DNA from: Antitrichia curtipendula
Taxonomy: Eukaryota > Streptophyta > Bryopsida > Hypnales > Leucodontaceae
Reading direction: 5' to 3'
Assembly: GCA_951230915.1 (NCBI GenBank)
Contig: OX579635.1
Coordinates: 41,106,001-41,170,000 of the forward strand
DNA: 64,000 bases
Numbering within the stretch: position 1 is the first letter of the stretch; every line of letters begins with the position of its first letter. A program made the translations under genes and the position numbers. This document shows positions 13,687 through 26,704 of the stretch, piece after piece. Under the pieces are notes generated by a model, which saw only the letters and a program-made list of their open reading frames with translations, did not search any database and was not told the origin of the DNA.

Positions 13687-15670
13687 CAAGGGTAATGAAA
13701 AATTGAAGTTTTTCTTAAAGGATTAGAAGGGATATGAAAAATAAAAAATTTATTTTTATTCAAATGAATCTGTTCCTCACTATCTCATGTGAGTCAAAAA
13801 ACAAGCATTATATCATTAAGAACATGACTTTATCATTATAGATGATGATACATTCAATTCAAATTTCATAGAGAATTGTGACTATATCAATTTTATTTGT
13901 TACAATCCAAATCCAAATTCAATATCAAGGTGAGGTAAAATAATAATAAACTAAAAATCCTATGATTGTCAACCTAGAAAAAAAATTTAAAAAGATTAAA
14001 ATTTAAGATTCTTCTTCCTGTAACTTATCCAGAAGTGAGTCCATACAATAAAATTTTGTTGCAAAGCAGTTGTAGAAATTAGATCGATTTTGGTCAATAG
14101 CCTATTATTCATTCTATTTTATAAGCCAACAAAAATGAATGAACAACAGACTCTCATAAATTTCTTCTATTGTAATCCAATTACAAACTTCATCATTCAT
14201 TTAAAGTTTGTCCAATTGTATTTTAATAAAATCTAAGAAAACATTAATGCATGTATTTAGAAATATAATGATCCAAAATATAAAGTAACCAACTAATCAT
14301 CTACATTAAATATTAAAATTAAAAAACATATTTGACATTTTTCCTATCAAAAAATGTTTTTTGAAATTTATCATATTTTCACGCATTTTAAAAAATAATT
14401 GCAATAAAGATGATATTTTACTTTCTAAACTAATACTTGCCATGCTCAACAAGAATGTGTTTAGGCTTTGAATAGAAAGGTTTTCATCCTCAAAAGACCA
14501 AATTTTCTCCAATGATTACTAATTTTATAGTTAAAAGTGCTAAGATTATTACAAGTTTGTTTTTAAGTAGGAGATCTTATGATCCAAAATTTGTTTGTTT
14601 TTTGAGTGTTTGAACAACACTATAGTTTGCAAAGTCTATTTGGCCTCGAAGGACATCATTTAGTTTGTTGTAAGTAGCTTTTTTAGTCGAAAATATAAAC
14701 TACTATATAAAACTTATAATTTCAATCACCCTATCACCTACTATTAATAAAAAATCATTTTGGAGATAAGAAGCTTCACATTTTAAGCCTTGAATATAAA
14801 TTTCTATTAAATTTTGTAACTATATTGTTGATATAATTTTCACAAATAAAGGAACTACAACAATTATAAACACTATAATGTTTATTAATCTAATCACAAA
14901 AAATTTTAATGACCTAAGTTTGTTTCAGTTTTAAAATATTGACTTGTCATATTTTGTAGTGCAATTAGATAAAAATAAAATATGAAGCCTACAATACATA
15001 CACAAGTTATATTATTAGTTTTTGATGCCACTTATTGTAAATATCAAGTTTTGTTACAATTAAAGAGCTCATCCAACTTGGCTAGCATTTTAAATTTTAA
15101 AAATGCCTCAAGAATGTTTGAAGTTAAAAATTAAATATATCTTTATTTAGCAAAGCATGTACTTTCATTTTAATAAATCCAGAGGTTGAATTTTTTTGCA
15201 GTTGTTAAATTTAAGGTTGAAAATTCAATAAAAAAAAAATCAAATGGAAAAGTAGATTGTTATTGTTTCAAAATTAGTGGTTTGAGTGTATATCAATACT
15301 AATGTATATACAAGAACAAATGAACTATTTTCATTGCATATGACTTAAGAAAATTTCTAAACATTTTTCATTTTTATCATTCAATGACCATAAATTAACC
15401 CTCAAAGCTTTTGGATTATTGAAGAAAGCATTTGTGCTATAAAATACAAGTTTCAAACGTTTTTGGAATTTATTTCAAAAGGGAATATTAATCCCTTAAA
15501 GACCACAAATAGTCTAGATAAAATGCAACTTAGAAGAAATAGTTTAATTCCTAAAGGACCGAGTGGCATTTTTTTGGCAACATTTTTGGTCATCCATTTA
15601 CAAACGGAATTTTTTATTTATTTTCCCATGAAATTTTCATAAAACTTCTAGTCAAAAAATAACTGTAAAC
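13687..15670. other. Intergenic, AT-rich, no gene seen
   Basis: No recognised coding frame. Short TTAACCCTC and ATTAATCCCTTAAAG motifs at about 15,395 and 15,488 resemble ends of the TTAA-type elements and may be fragments next to the full copy that follows. Confidence 0.35.
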
Positions 15671-16612
15671 CCTCAACGCCCAAGGGGCCCCCAAAAGGCC
15701 TCATGTCCAATTCAAAGTGTTGTAACTTTTGCATCCAATGTTCAAATTTAATGAAAATTGTTGGAAACTTTGCACCCCCTTTTCTAGTTTGTGTGGTAAA
15801 AATTTTAGATCAATCCAAGATGTATTGATTTTTTGTAAGCCAATCAAAGTTCATACGTTTAATTTGAGTTCACAAAACTGCATTTGAAAGCTACAACTTC
15901 AGGGGCTTGTATCTCCTTTATCCAATGTTTGTTTTCAATAAAATTTATTGGGTATATTTTCTTTAAAGGCTAGTTAATGTGGGGAAATTTTCATATCAAT
16001 CCAAGATGTTTGGAATGTTTGGAAGCAATTTGAAGTTCAAAATCCCAACATTTTTGGATACAGTGAGCTTTGGCAACTTCAGTTGTTTCTTCTTCATACA
16101 ATGTCCGTTTCTAATAATTCTTCTCGGAAAATTGTACATAATAGTCTAGTTTATGTGGCTAAAATTTTGTATCAATCAAAAAGTTATGAGTGGCTAAAAA
16201 GCATTTTAGTAGAAAGAGGTTCAACTTTAGATGTGTGTTTTCTGCAACTTTTTTTGCTATTTTTTTACATTCAAAAGCCATTTTGCCAACACAATTTAAT
16301 GAAAATTGTTTGTATGTTGGTTTTAAATCACTTTCTAGCTTAAATTATTTTCATTTGAGGAGGTTCAAAATCGAATTTCACCTACAAATTTGTTTCTAGG
16401 AAAAATTTAGCATCTTTTTTCTACACTAAAACATTATATTCTTGCAATCTATACGGTCAAATGACTCCAAATTTGATTCACTTCATCTACAACACATACA
16501 CTACAAGATTGTACGGTTGAGTTTTTTTATTTGTAAGTGACATTTTGAACTATATCACTTCAAAAGCAATGATGTTTTGAAACCCTAAAAGGCCCTTGGC
16601 CTTAAAGGATTA
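15671..16612 (+). mobile_element. Dispersed element, about 940 bp, older copy
   Basis: This segment is a diverged reverse-complement copy of 58,049-59,006. Shared landmarks in order are ATTCAAAGTGTTGTAACTTT, a GATTGGCTT-like block, CTTGTATCTCCTTTATCCAA and a GAACTTC/GAAGTTC block near the middle. Its ends read AACCCTCAACGCCC and GGCCTTAAAGGATTAA, a degraded version of the better-kept termini of the other copy. It carries no transposase-like frame and is therefore a non-autonomous repeat. Confidence 0.6.
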
Positions 16613-18900
16613 AAGTACCATAATTTTTATAATTTTTATGTAAATGGCTAAAAGATTATTGTGTGATGTGTAGTTTCTTTTAGAGTATGGGCAACTTGGA
16701 CAAATTAAAAAAATCACATTTTTAAGAAATAAAAATTTGAAGTTGGTTTCTAGTTATATATATTCATAGAAAGCATTGAATCATTCGATTTTGATTAATG
16801 AAATGAACGTTATGAGTTTAGTTTGCGGTGAATTATGAAATCTCTATTCTAAAATAAACTTTGAGGTTCCTTACTTAATTCATTTTTCAATACTTTTTAG
16901 AAAAAAATAAAATCAAAGAATGTAGATTTCTTGTTACAACATTATAACCATTGATATTGACATTTTTCAATTCTATAACCAGATTCTTAGCAATTTAGTA
17001 TTTTAAACAGTTCTCTATTTTTTTCTCCTTACTACTTTATTCAATCATGAATGTGAATTTCTTTTTTGTTGAAATTTTTTTATATGTATTTCCAGCTTAT
17101 TTCTTTAACATATTATAGAAAGTTGTAAGTAGTAAAATCTACAAATTTTGGGGTAAATAGTTTAAAAGATGAAACCTAACAATTCGGGAAGAGTTGAAAA
17201 TATTTCTTTATGAAATCCAAGCACCACGATATGATGATCTTGCAATTGATATAAAAAATTATTCTAAAATTTTAAAAGGTTATATTCTAACAAATTAATT
17301 AAATAATCCTATGGTTGGATTTGTTAAAAGAGATACAGATAAAGGTTTTAGCCTTGCTTTGGAGACTAATACTTTGAAGCAATTTTGGGCCTCAAAACAT
17401 GATTTAAGGAACTTTAGGGATTAATGATGTTTATTAATCCTTAAATGACATTTCTTTTTTGGACTTGGTCAAACTTCGTTAGATTTCTATATCAACATAT
17501 ACATTTCAAAAATTTGATATTTTTCACATGTAGTAATATATATACAATTACTTCATTTTTTTATAATTAAAAGTATTAAATTAAAATTTATATGATTTAT
17601 TTTTTCTTATAAAATCATACTAAAATTTTATAAATATGCTCTAAAAAAGAGAAAACAAACGAGTGTTAGTATGATTAGATAGGGCTTACATTGGGCATTG
17701 GGGAATGGATGTAGGACATGGTAGAAAAAGTAAGGATTTTGGAAGGGTACAGTACAATTTTTGACCACATCCTAGTACTAAGGTAAGTGGCTCATAAAGC
17801 GACCCTTTAAGGGCTGTTGGGTCTTTTTGATGTGTTTCAGATGCTCAAAAATATTCTCCCCTATTTTTCACTTGAAGGAAAATTGATGCAAAATCTAGCA
17901 CAAGTGGTTTCATAATTTTTGGAGTATTTATGAATTACTTATGAATTTCCAAAGAATTCTGCCATAGGCAACTATTTGTGATTCTAGGTCTTACAAAATC
18001 CACACACATGCAGTCTGAAAAAAGATATGTCTTGACCCAAAACAAGCACTGTGGCATGCAAAAAGTAATACACAAGGATCCTAAATGCGACCCTTACTAA
18101 AATTAAACAGATCCTACATTCTTTTAACATTTGTAAGAAGGCAACTGGACAATCAATTCTCATTTAGAAAAATTAAGTGAACACACACTAGCTTTAAAAT
18201 GGACCCTCCCTAGCTCGTAATCCATCCATTGGCAAAGTTTGAAGCAATAAATGACAAGTCTTAATTATGCTCACATTGTTGACAGTCCACTTAATGTCCG
18301 TTTTAGAACCACCACTTAATGTTTGTTTTGGAACCACCTACATTACTGTTTCAAGAAGCAGATCGCTTTATGAATCACTTACAATATTAACAATTAGAAA
18401 ACAAAACAGATGGATGTTGTGGGTTGCAAATGCAATTGATAGGAATTAAGACCTTTGCCAACGCGAAGGCGTAACAAAAGCACAAGTGCGTTGACAAAAA
18501 ATTCATCAACTCAAGTCAACATTGGCGTCAGCAGAGAGGCTGCTCCACCAAAATCCAACAAATCCCTTTCTAATCTTGGCCTTAAACTCAACGCAATATG
18601 AACTTTCAGAGCGTGAAATCAAGGAAGCAGAATGGGACTCGGTGCACTCATTGGCACATTGGTTCTAGATAGACGAACGGATGAATTGAGAATTCTTCCT
18701 TGAAGTTCAACAAGCAAAAACTCCTCCTCCGATACAGTCTACAATAGAGTCGAATGAAAATTCTTAGAGGTAACTCAATCTAGAATTGGCTTCAACAAAA
18801 CATAGATAAAATGGGTCAAAACTCTATATATAGATGCAAGATGCATTATAGATATTAATCAAACCCAAAGCTTGACTTCCCAATTAACTAGATCTATTAG
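16613..18900. other. Intergenic, no gene seen
   Basis: AT-rich sequence becoming more balanced from 18,000. The part at 18,420-18,800 has near-coding composition but its frames are short and match nothing I know. Confidence 0.35.
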
Positions 18901-19168
18901 AACGCGATATTCGTTAAATTGGGAAAAACATGGGTACCACTTTGTATTTCACCTAAAACCCAAAAAGTTACCTTAAACCAAATTTGAAGGTATCAGATTT
19001 AGTCTGAGCCACTCAGATTTTTTCCCTCGCAAATTCCTCCTCTTAGGTGAGGACATGTGTACAAAAAATATGTTGAGCTCAATTTTAGGAGGCCTCCTAA
19101 AACTTTTAGATCAAAAGTTGAAAGTCCCAAAATGTACCATTTTTCCCAAATTAATGAATATCGCGTTT
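18901..19168. mobile_element. MITE-like element, about 270 bp, beside LINE remnant
   Basis: Terminal inverted repeats: AACGCGATATTCGTTAAATT on the left and, on the right, AATTAATGAATATCGCGTT, extended by GGGAAAAA / TTTTTCCC and a GTAC block. The inner 200 bp is unrelated to the LINE. It abuts the reverse-transcriptase motif of the following LINE remnant and probably inserted into it. Confidence 0.6.
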
Positions 19169-19171
19169 TAG

Positions 19172-21060
19172 ACAAAGTTGTCCTCCTGCACCTTTCCTCT
19201 ACCTTTTCATAGCAAATAGTTTTGGCTACCTACTTGAAAAACAAGGAGTGGAAGGCCTTAAACTCCCAGAAACGGAAGCCACCGTAATTAATTAGAAAAT
19301 TTGCAGACAATACTAACCTATACCTTGTAGAAAAAATTGACAATTTTCATAGGGCAAAATCAGCCCTAGACATCTTTGCCCGAGTCTCAAGATCAAAGAT
19401 TAATTGGTATAAATCCAAAGTACTAAAAATTAGCCACTCCCCTAAAACCTTTGAATGGGGCACAAATGACCTACTTCAATGGTTAGCACCAAAGGAACAC
19501 ATCCAATATTTAAGTTTTTCCATAGGAATCAATATAACTACAGAACAAAGGTTTCAAGCAGCCTTCCATAGTATAGAACAAAAACTAACCTATTGGAGCA
19601 CAACTAAATTATTATTAGAAAACATAATTCTAATCTTCAACTAAGTCCTTCTTGCCTCTATTTGGTAAGCATATCTTGTTAGGCCCCTCATATAGATACA
19701 CTAGCAAAAATTAAAAGTCTTGTACGCAACTATATATGGTTGGGAGAAAATGGCAAGAAATGTTGTAGAGCCAAAGTAGAATGGGACTCGCTCATCCAAC
19801 CACAAAAACAAGGAGGAGCCAAATTAATTGATTCACCCTACAAATACAAGTGTAATTAACCAAACTTATGATTAGGGGCCTCATACTAGACAACCCACCA
19901 TGGAGAACCTTCATCCAATATCGTACGAGATCACTAAGACCTAAGTTGGGGGGCAAATGGCCCCCCAACGTTCTTTTCATAATGACCACTATTAGGGTAA
20001 ATGGTAATGGCTTTGACTTTTGATGGGAAGTTTGGAAAGCATGGTGTTAGATAAGGCAATGACTAATCTTCCAACAACTAGATGGTAAGTAGGCTACTAG
20101 TAGACTAAATATTTTATGAAATGCAGAATTGACAAATGAAAACGATTGCATGCAGGGAAACACTAGCTATTCCCATGGTTGCACCTAAATGAAGAAAGGC
20201 ATCTCTAAGATTAAAGATTTGTGGCACCACTACAATCACCGATGGAAGAACGACATGGAATTTTGTTTATAGGTGGGCAACAATTTCTTGCAAATAAGAA
20301 AAATAGAGATTATAAGGACATTGCTTGGCACTTGAAGCATGCAACAATCACTGCCATTCAAAACCATGGAGTGGGTTATTGAGACCTCTAGTCAATTAGG
20401 TACAATTCTTTATCAAATGCATGATCCACACCAAGGTAAAAGATTTGTACACTTATGATCAAAATCACATGCTATGATGAACTTCACTTCACCGTCATCA
20501 ATCTGGAGTAGGAATTCAAAGGCACTATTTGGCTACAAGGTCCCATACAAGAGCTTGACTTTGACCCATGAGAATACCACTGGTGGTCAAAATTAGGACA
20601 AATCAAGGAATTTTTCAATTACTCAACTTGCATGGGCAGATGGGCTACTGTATCAACCTCACCAAATGAACATCTACTTCTAGACTCTTCACATAAATAG
20701 AACAACTCTGGATGGCATCACAAGAAATCTAGGGCAGTACTCAATTTTTGTGGAATTACATCTGGCCTACGAAACTCCAATTTTCCTTATGACTTACCAA
20801 CTTTAACGGTTTGTTGACTGCCAGCTGGAGCAAAGTATGGATTTTTTTCCCTATTGCCTCAACTGTAGCTCACAAGCAAGGGAGACCCCCACGGTTGAGC
20901 AACCCAAAATTGGCATGGACATTCTACGATCAATTATTCTCTGGCACTTATTGCGTACTAGAAATAGTCACATTTTAAATTGGATAAGATGGTGCTTGGA
21001 TCACAAAACAACGGCCAATAGGTGGTGTATAAGCTTAAAAATTTGTGTTTTAGCTTTGGT
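19172..21060 (+). pseudogene. Decayed LINE (non-LTR retrotransposon) reverse transcriptase
   Basis: Translation with several in-frame stops and shifts shows, in order: QSCPPAPFLYLF (RT motif, usually QGCPLAPFLF), FADNTNLYL (RT active site, normally FADDT, so one catalytic Asp is changed), ALDIFARVSRSKINWYKSK, WLAPKEHIQYLSFSIG and, near 20,890-20,970, a zf-RVT-like tail PKIGMDILRSIILWHL. This order matches the 3' half of plant LINE ORF2. The endonuclease half is not recognisable. The copy is inactive. Confidence 0.65.
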
Positions 21061-22505
21061 TTTGAGTTCAATTGTGTAGATATAAACGATGACAAGTTGT
21101 GGTATTATATTGACAACTTATACATGTCTGTAGGCACACTAATGGTTTGTTGGTTGGCATAGATACATGTGAAGATTACCACCTCCCGAGGATTTTTTTG
21201 TCAAAACTCTCCAAATGAGACCATGGACGGAGTAAAATGCTATGTTGGGACCCCTAGTCTTGAATATTGCTCTTAACTTACTGATGCTTGCTTGTAATGG
21301 TAGTAATTTGGCATTGATTATTGCTTAAATTGATTGCTCTTAGGCTTATTGTATTTCGACATTTGGGTACAGTTACGACAAAGTTCACATGCTGTGTACT
21401 CTTTGGCTAATGCCCTTTTATCTCCAATTGAAAGGGATTATTTAATACTCTCAATTTTTTTTGAGAATATAAAAGGCAGTCAATCTTACTCTTGTTAAAA
21501 TGACTCATTTAACCTGGATGCTAGTTATCAAGCGTCAACAAGTCATGATTTATATGCTTGGTTATACTTAGTATTTTTCACCTTACTCTTTGCTATTTAA
21601 CAACTATCTAGCCTAGTCAATATTTGGTTTGATAGATATTTACATCTCCTCTTAGAAACGAATTTTCTCTTGTACGTAACAAGAATAAGTCTATGTTCCT
21701 AAATATGAGTTCGAATTTTGAAAGGGAAGTAGAATCTAATCTGAATCTAGCAGAGAAGTATTAAAAAATCTTTTTTTTTAATTTTAATTTTTTAATACAA
21801 ATCTGACCCTAGCGTAGGGTACATTGTATAGGTGTACCGGGTTTTTTTTATAGGTTACCTTGCTGCACGCATCCCCTTCCATACTCCACATTTGGTACCA
21901 GAATTCCGTCTTGTTTGATGGTCTACAGTCGTCAGAGGAACAATTCCTAGTCAATTTGGAGGTTCGTGGAGGTTTCTACTTGCATTTGTCGTGTTTTTTT
22001 TGTTTACTACCGTAATGGATGAAGGTGTTTGTGAAGAGCTGCGCATGGGTGGAGACTGCTAAGTGATGCGGGTTTCAAAGCGGAGGCCGTTGGGATTCGG
22101 TGTCAAAGGTGATTTGCGAATGATTTGGATTGTTATTTTCTAGTTTTGGTAAGTGGTGGAGCCTCGGAAGAGCAATTGAAGATTTGAGTATTGAAAATTT
22201 GAGGTAGTAAATTAGGCTTGAGTTTCTGCGCTGTGAATTCGAGAGGATCATTAGTGCTGTTTCTGCGCTGTGGGTGATTAGTGGCGCTTCTTAGCAAGCT
22301 TCGATCGTCAGGCGCTTTAGATTCTAGAATCACCATTCGCTAGACTGTCGTGATCGTAGAAGATTCAGGGTTTTAAAGGTCTAGGGTTTAGGAGTAAGGT
22401 CACCTTGTGTATGTGAGCGACTCTGTCTGAAAAATTTCCTTAAAAATTTGCAGGTATAGAAAAACGACGTGTTTCCAACCTTCGGGGATCAGAGCGTAAG
22501 CGACA
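21061..22505. other. Upstream region and leader of panB
   Basis: AT-rich until about 21,850, then more GC-rich and probably transcribed leader of the downstream panB gene. A leader intron ending near 22,452 (TTTGCAG before GTATAG) is possible. No other gene seen. Confidence 0.35.
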
Positions 22506-25500
22506 ATGTGGAAAAACTCGAGGAATTTGAGGACTGTTTGCAACAATGTGGCGAGATTTGTACAGGGAGCTCGTTCCATGAGCAACTTACCTGAGAGCAC
22601 AGTGTATGGGGGTCCCAAATCGAAGTCGCCGTGGAAGCGCGTGACCTTGCGGCACCTTGAGGCTAAGTATCAGGCGAATCAGCCTATCACGATGGTCACT
22701 GCGTATGACTATCCCTCAGGTTCGACCACCAAACCCTACTGTGATGCTCGGTATACTAGGTCCCGGGTGATGTAACAAATGGTTGCACTCCAAATTTCAA
22801 ATTGAGATTTCGTGCTCAATTCTCAACCTAATAATTGTTTGAGTGGAAAGCTACTGACAATGAAGCTATCATAATTCTCCTACCGCAAAGTATTGAGATC
22901 ACGGCAAGCATTTGAAGATTTGCAGCGATAATGATAAAGAGGAGCCAACAAGCCGTTGTTTTTGTGATATTTCTTGCTCATTTCTGTGTCAAACCGTGCA
23001 ATTGATAGATAGTTGGAAAGCTGTGAACAATGTGCTTCTAACAAAGGATTACCTGTTTTCAGTATTTGTGATTGCAGCAATCGGTTGACGTTTGTTGGCG
23101 AGGGTTTCTAATTTATGTCAGGAAGGCTTTTATACCCGCTCTTCCGGTTCATTCCGATCCTCTGAAATTTTTGTAACGGAGCGTGTTATTGGCAGGAGTG
23201 CATGTGGACCGAGCAGGAATCGACATAATACTGGTGGGGGATTCTGTGGGCATGGTGGTGCATGGACACGACACCACGCTCCCCGTCACCATGGACGACA
23301 TGCTGTTGCATTGCAAGGCTGTGGCGAGGGGTGCAAATCGGCCACTTTTAATTGGAGATTTACCGTTTGGAAGCTACGAGCAGGGCACTCAGCAGGTGTG
23401 TATAGGAAACAAATCCGATCTATTGTCAAGTTCTGTACTCACATCACAAAAGGTCCAGTTCCACCGAGTATCTCTTCAGTGTTGCTTCGATCGATTCATG
23501 GGTTTATACAGAAATGACATTGTATTAGTGTCATTTTAGCATTTTTTTAGTATCCTTTCAGAGTGTTTAAATATCAAATCTGGAAAAGCATTATAGAGAC
23601 ATTAAACGATCATTGAAATAACTCTAAAATAGTTTCAGTTTAGTATCAATGCACGGAGTAATGGAAGCGATACTGAAACAATTGGGAGGGAGTTTTGTGA
23701 TGGAGAATGCTGGAGTTATAATTGTTTTCAGCATTTAGTCGTGCGGTGGCACCCAGCTGGTGCTTACAGGAAACAAATCCAATGCTACAACCAATCTGTT
23801 GTCCTGTTTTCTACTGACATCACAAAAGTCCTGTCCTTCCCAGTATCCTGTTAGTGTTGCTTCGATTGATTCGCGGGTTAATACTCAAATGACATAGTTT
23901 CAGTGGTAATTTTATCATTTTTTTAGTATCCTTTCAGTGTGTTGAAGATCAAAATTTGGAAAAAGCATTAAAGAGACACTAAACATTGACTCATTGTAAG
24001 GACACTAGTTTCAGCTTAGTATGAATGCATGGAGTAATTGAGGCGACACTGAAAAAATCAGAAAGGGAGTTTTGTGATGGAGAATGTTGGAGTTCTATGT
24101 GTTGTTAGCATTCGGTGGTGTGGTGACAATGACCGAACGAGCAAGGTTGGGTAAAGTAGGCGGTGGCCAGTGCAACGCGGCTGCTAAAGGAGGGCGGCAT
24201 GGACGCCGTGAAGATGGAGGGAGGGGGAGGCTCCCGCGTGCAAGCAGCCAAGGCCATTGCTGAAGCTGGCATCGCCGTCATGGGTCATGTGGGCCTCACG
24301 CCGCAGGCTATCAGTGTGCTGGGCGGCTTCCGTCCCCAAGGCCGCAATGTGGACAGTGCGCTTCTGGTACCCACCAATTTCGGCCTTAAGCCCTTACGGA
24401 TTGAGATTTCAAAGCTTTAAAATGACTACTGTGGTTGATCATATTGTGAAATATCAATAATTGAAACGGGCCATGTTTTGTGCTACCTGAATCAGTGAAG
24501 GACATTGCATGTGCTGGTTGAAAAGTAAACCGAATTAGACAATAGTGTCCCTATAACGTACTGAAAATGGAACGTTTTGGTGTGGTGGAACGTAGGTTTT
24601 AGACCATGCTTTGGCTTTGCAAGCCGCGGGTTGCTTTTCCCTAGTTCTGGAGTGCGTTCCATCTCCTATTGCGGCAGCTGTTACATCTGCTCTCAACATC
24701 CCCACTATAGGAATCGGTGCTGGCCCGTTCTGCAGTGGGCAGGTGATACATCATACCTCCTACTGCTTCCTTTTTCTTCGTTAATGCAACCTCAAAGCAG
24801 CTTGGCCTGATTTGACTAGATTGGTTCTTCCTGTCTCACTTGTACCAGATTGTTTGGTGTGATTGTAGGTCTTGGTGTACCATGACCTTCTTGGCATGAT
24901 GCAACACCCTCATTACGTGAAGGTATTTCCTTTCTTCCAGCTCAAACTTAGTCGATTGTCAGCGAATTTCTTTCTTGGAAGTCATAGTAGATTCAATGAA
25001 CGTGCTGAATTCTGAACTTCGCATCTGTTCCCTTGCACTTCATCCCTATATTCTTACCACAAAAAATGAAGGGCTAGGCGATTTGTTGAAGATTCCTGAT
25101 TTCGTTGTACCTACAAAGGGGAAAATAACCTGCGATTCTGGTGACTGACTAATGCAGCAATCCCATCTTCTAACTTTGAAAATTCACAGAAATTACAAGA
25201 ATGCTCCAAAATTCTTTTTTATTTTAGTAAAGATTTACGATTTCCTTGTGCCTGAATTTGAAAAACAATAACCAGTGTTTGTGACGATGTTTTTAGGTGA
25301 CACCGAAATTCTCGAAGCAGTATGCAAGTCTGGGCAACGTGATCCAGGAGGCGCTCACAGAGTACCGGGACGAGGTGACAGCGAATAAGTTTCCATCGGA
25401 TGTGCACACGCCGTATCGAATCGAGCAGCAGCAAACGGATGCGTTTCTGGAAGCCCTGGCGAAGCGAGGGCTTCATGAGGCGGCGGAGGCAGCCTCTGCC

Positions 25501-25557
25501 GCTGCTGGTCGGGACTCTGCTGCTGGGGAACCGCGTATCAAGACCCCTGTTGATTGA
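22506..25557 (+). CDS. KPHMT: Ketopantoate hydroxymethyltransferase (PanB)
   Basis: Makes ketopantoate from 2-oxoisovalerate and 5,10-methylene-tetrahydrofolate, the first committed step of pantothenate and CoA synthesis. Six exons fit in phase: 22506-22719, 23196-23395, 24160-24366, 24596-24742, 24869-24922 and 25297-25557, giving 360 residues, close to plant homologues. The N-terminus ([19 protein letters not shown]) is Arg-rich without acids, as in mitochondrial presequences. Family blocks are all present: [25 protein letters not shown] (metal-binding Asp residues), [21 protein letters not shown] (metal-binding Glu), [26 protein letters not shown] (Glu) and [11 protein letters not shown]. 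The C-terminal Ala-rich tail is lineage-specific. All introns are GT-AG. Intron 2 contains a tandem duplication. Confidence 0.95.
23385..24124 (+). repeat. Tandem duplication in panB intron 2
   Basis: Two copies of about 361-380 bp, 23,385-23,745 and 23,746-24,124. The unit starts inside the end of exon 2: GGCACTCAGCAGGTG is echoed by GGCACCCAGCTGGTG, so the second copy holds a dead version of the exon 2 splice donor. Later landmarks shared are AGGAAACAAATCC, AGTATCCTTTCAG and GGGAGTTTTGTGATGGAGAA. The copies have diverged by substitutions and small gaps. Confidence 0.85.
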
Positions 25558-26704
25558 TTAACTGCTTTTTGGCTTTTTGACTCTGTGGATTGATAATCTG
25601 CTTTTCGGCTTTTCGGCTCTGGACCAAAAGGGCAGGAGGTTTTGCATTGACAAAAGTTGCGTGAGGAAGTTTGAGAATTTGAGTTGGACCTTACTTGAAA
25701 ACCCAGCCAGTGCTAATAGGGACAGAACCTCTGGTAGAGTTGCTGCTTGTTTTAAAGGCATGATAGTATTACTTGTGTTTGGTATCGACGGATCGTAGGA
25801 TAATCTCTTTGGTACCTTGTTGTCAGGTTCAAGAATTATCGTTTTGAGGTCAGCCTTTCTGAACATGATATCTCAAAACTCTCGAGGTATTTGAAATTAT
25901 AAAGTCCGTTTTGGGAATTTCTTTTGAGTCACCCTGAATATAGAAGGGCTGGGGGTTCCAAGTTAGGTGTGCTTTCTGGGTTTGCCTATGCTCTTCAGTC
26001 CAAACAGTCTCTTTATTTCATGTTTTATGTGTGTCTTACGTATGCACAGGCTTCAGAGTGTAAATTGTGGTCTATGTGTATACTTCCTATGTGAGCATTG
26101 TCTCCGCTGTGCAATCTGACCCGTGTTCTGTAGTTCATGAGTTTACTTTCTATGTGTGCAATGGGTTCACAATCTAAACATGCCCTTTTTTTTTTCATGT
26201 TTTTTACTCTGTGAATAGGTTCCACAGTGCAAACTGGCCTCCTGTTTCGTGCTTCTGCAAGCCTCCTACTCCCAACATTCTCACATCAAATGTTGAATGC
26301 CATTCTCGGTCGTCATCTAAGTTGAGCCAAAATTTGCCTGCTCATGTTGACTGCCCAAAATCAGATTCTGTTTTACACAACCATGGCTGTCAGGGAATTT
26401 TTCGCTCTGTTTTGAGTGATCCCACAGACGAATCTTGAAAAGAATAGGAGACATCATCGTCTGTGGGGGTCGTCCATTTATCCGAACGGTCAACTGTTTT
26501 GCAAATTTAAGGACATACCAATGCAGAGAAACACAACTACATCGTTCATGACTCAAACTACTTCCTGTTAGCGTTTGTTAACCACAAGCTGTAAGAGTGA
26601 ACACCAATTTGCTTCTCCCCAACGCCATCTGCGCCATTGCCACTCTGGCCTTGTAGGAAGAAAAAAAATTCTGAATCATTCAAGCGTTCCATTCTTGACC
26701 TAAA
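25558..26704. other. panB 3' region and spacer to dynein light chain gene
   Basis: Contains the presumed panB 3' UTR and the upstream region of the next gene. No additional coding frame with motifs on either strand. Confidence 0.4.

Noticed and set aside
23092..23517. 141-codon frame overlapping panB exon 2
   Set aside because: It is a shifted frame over the real exon. The other frame holds the conserved PanB motifs.
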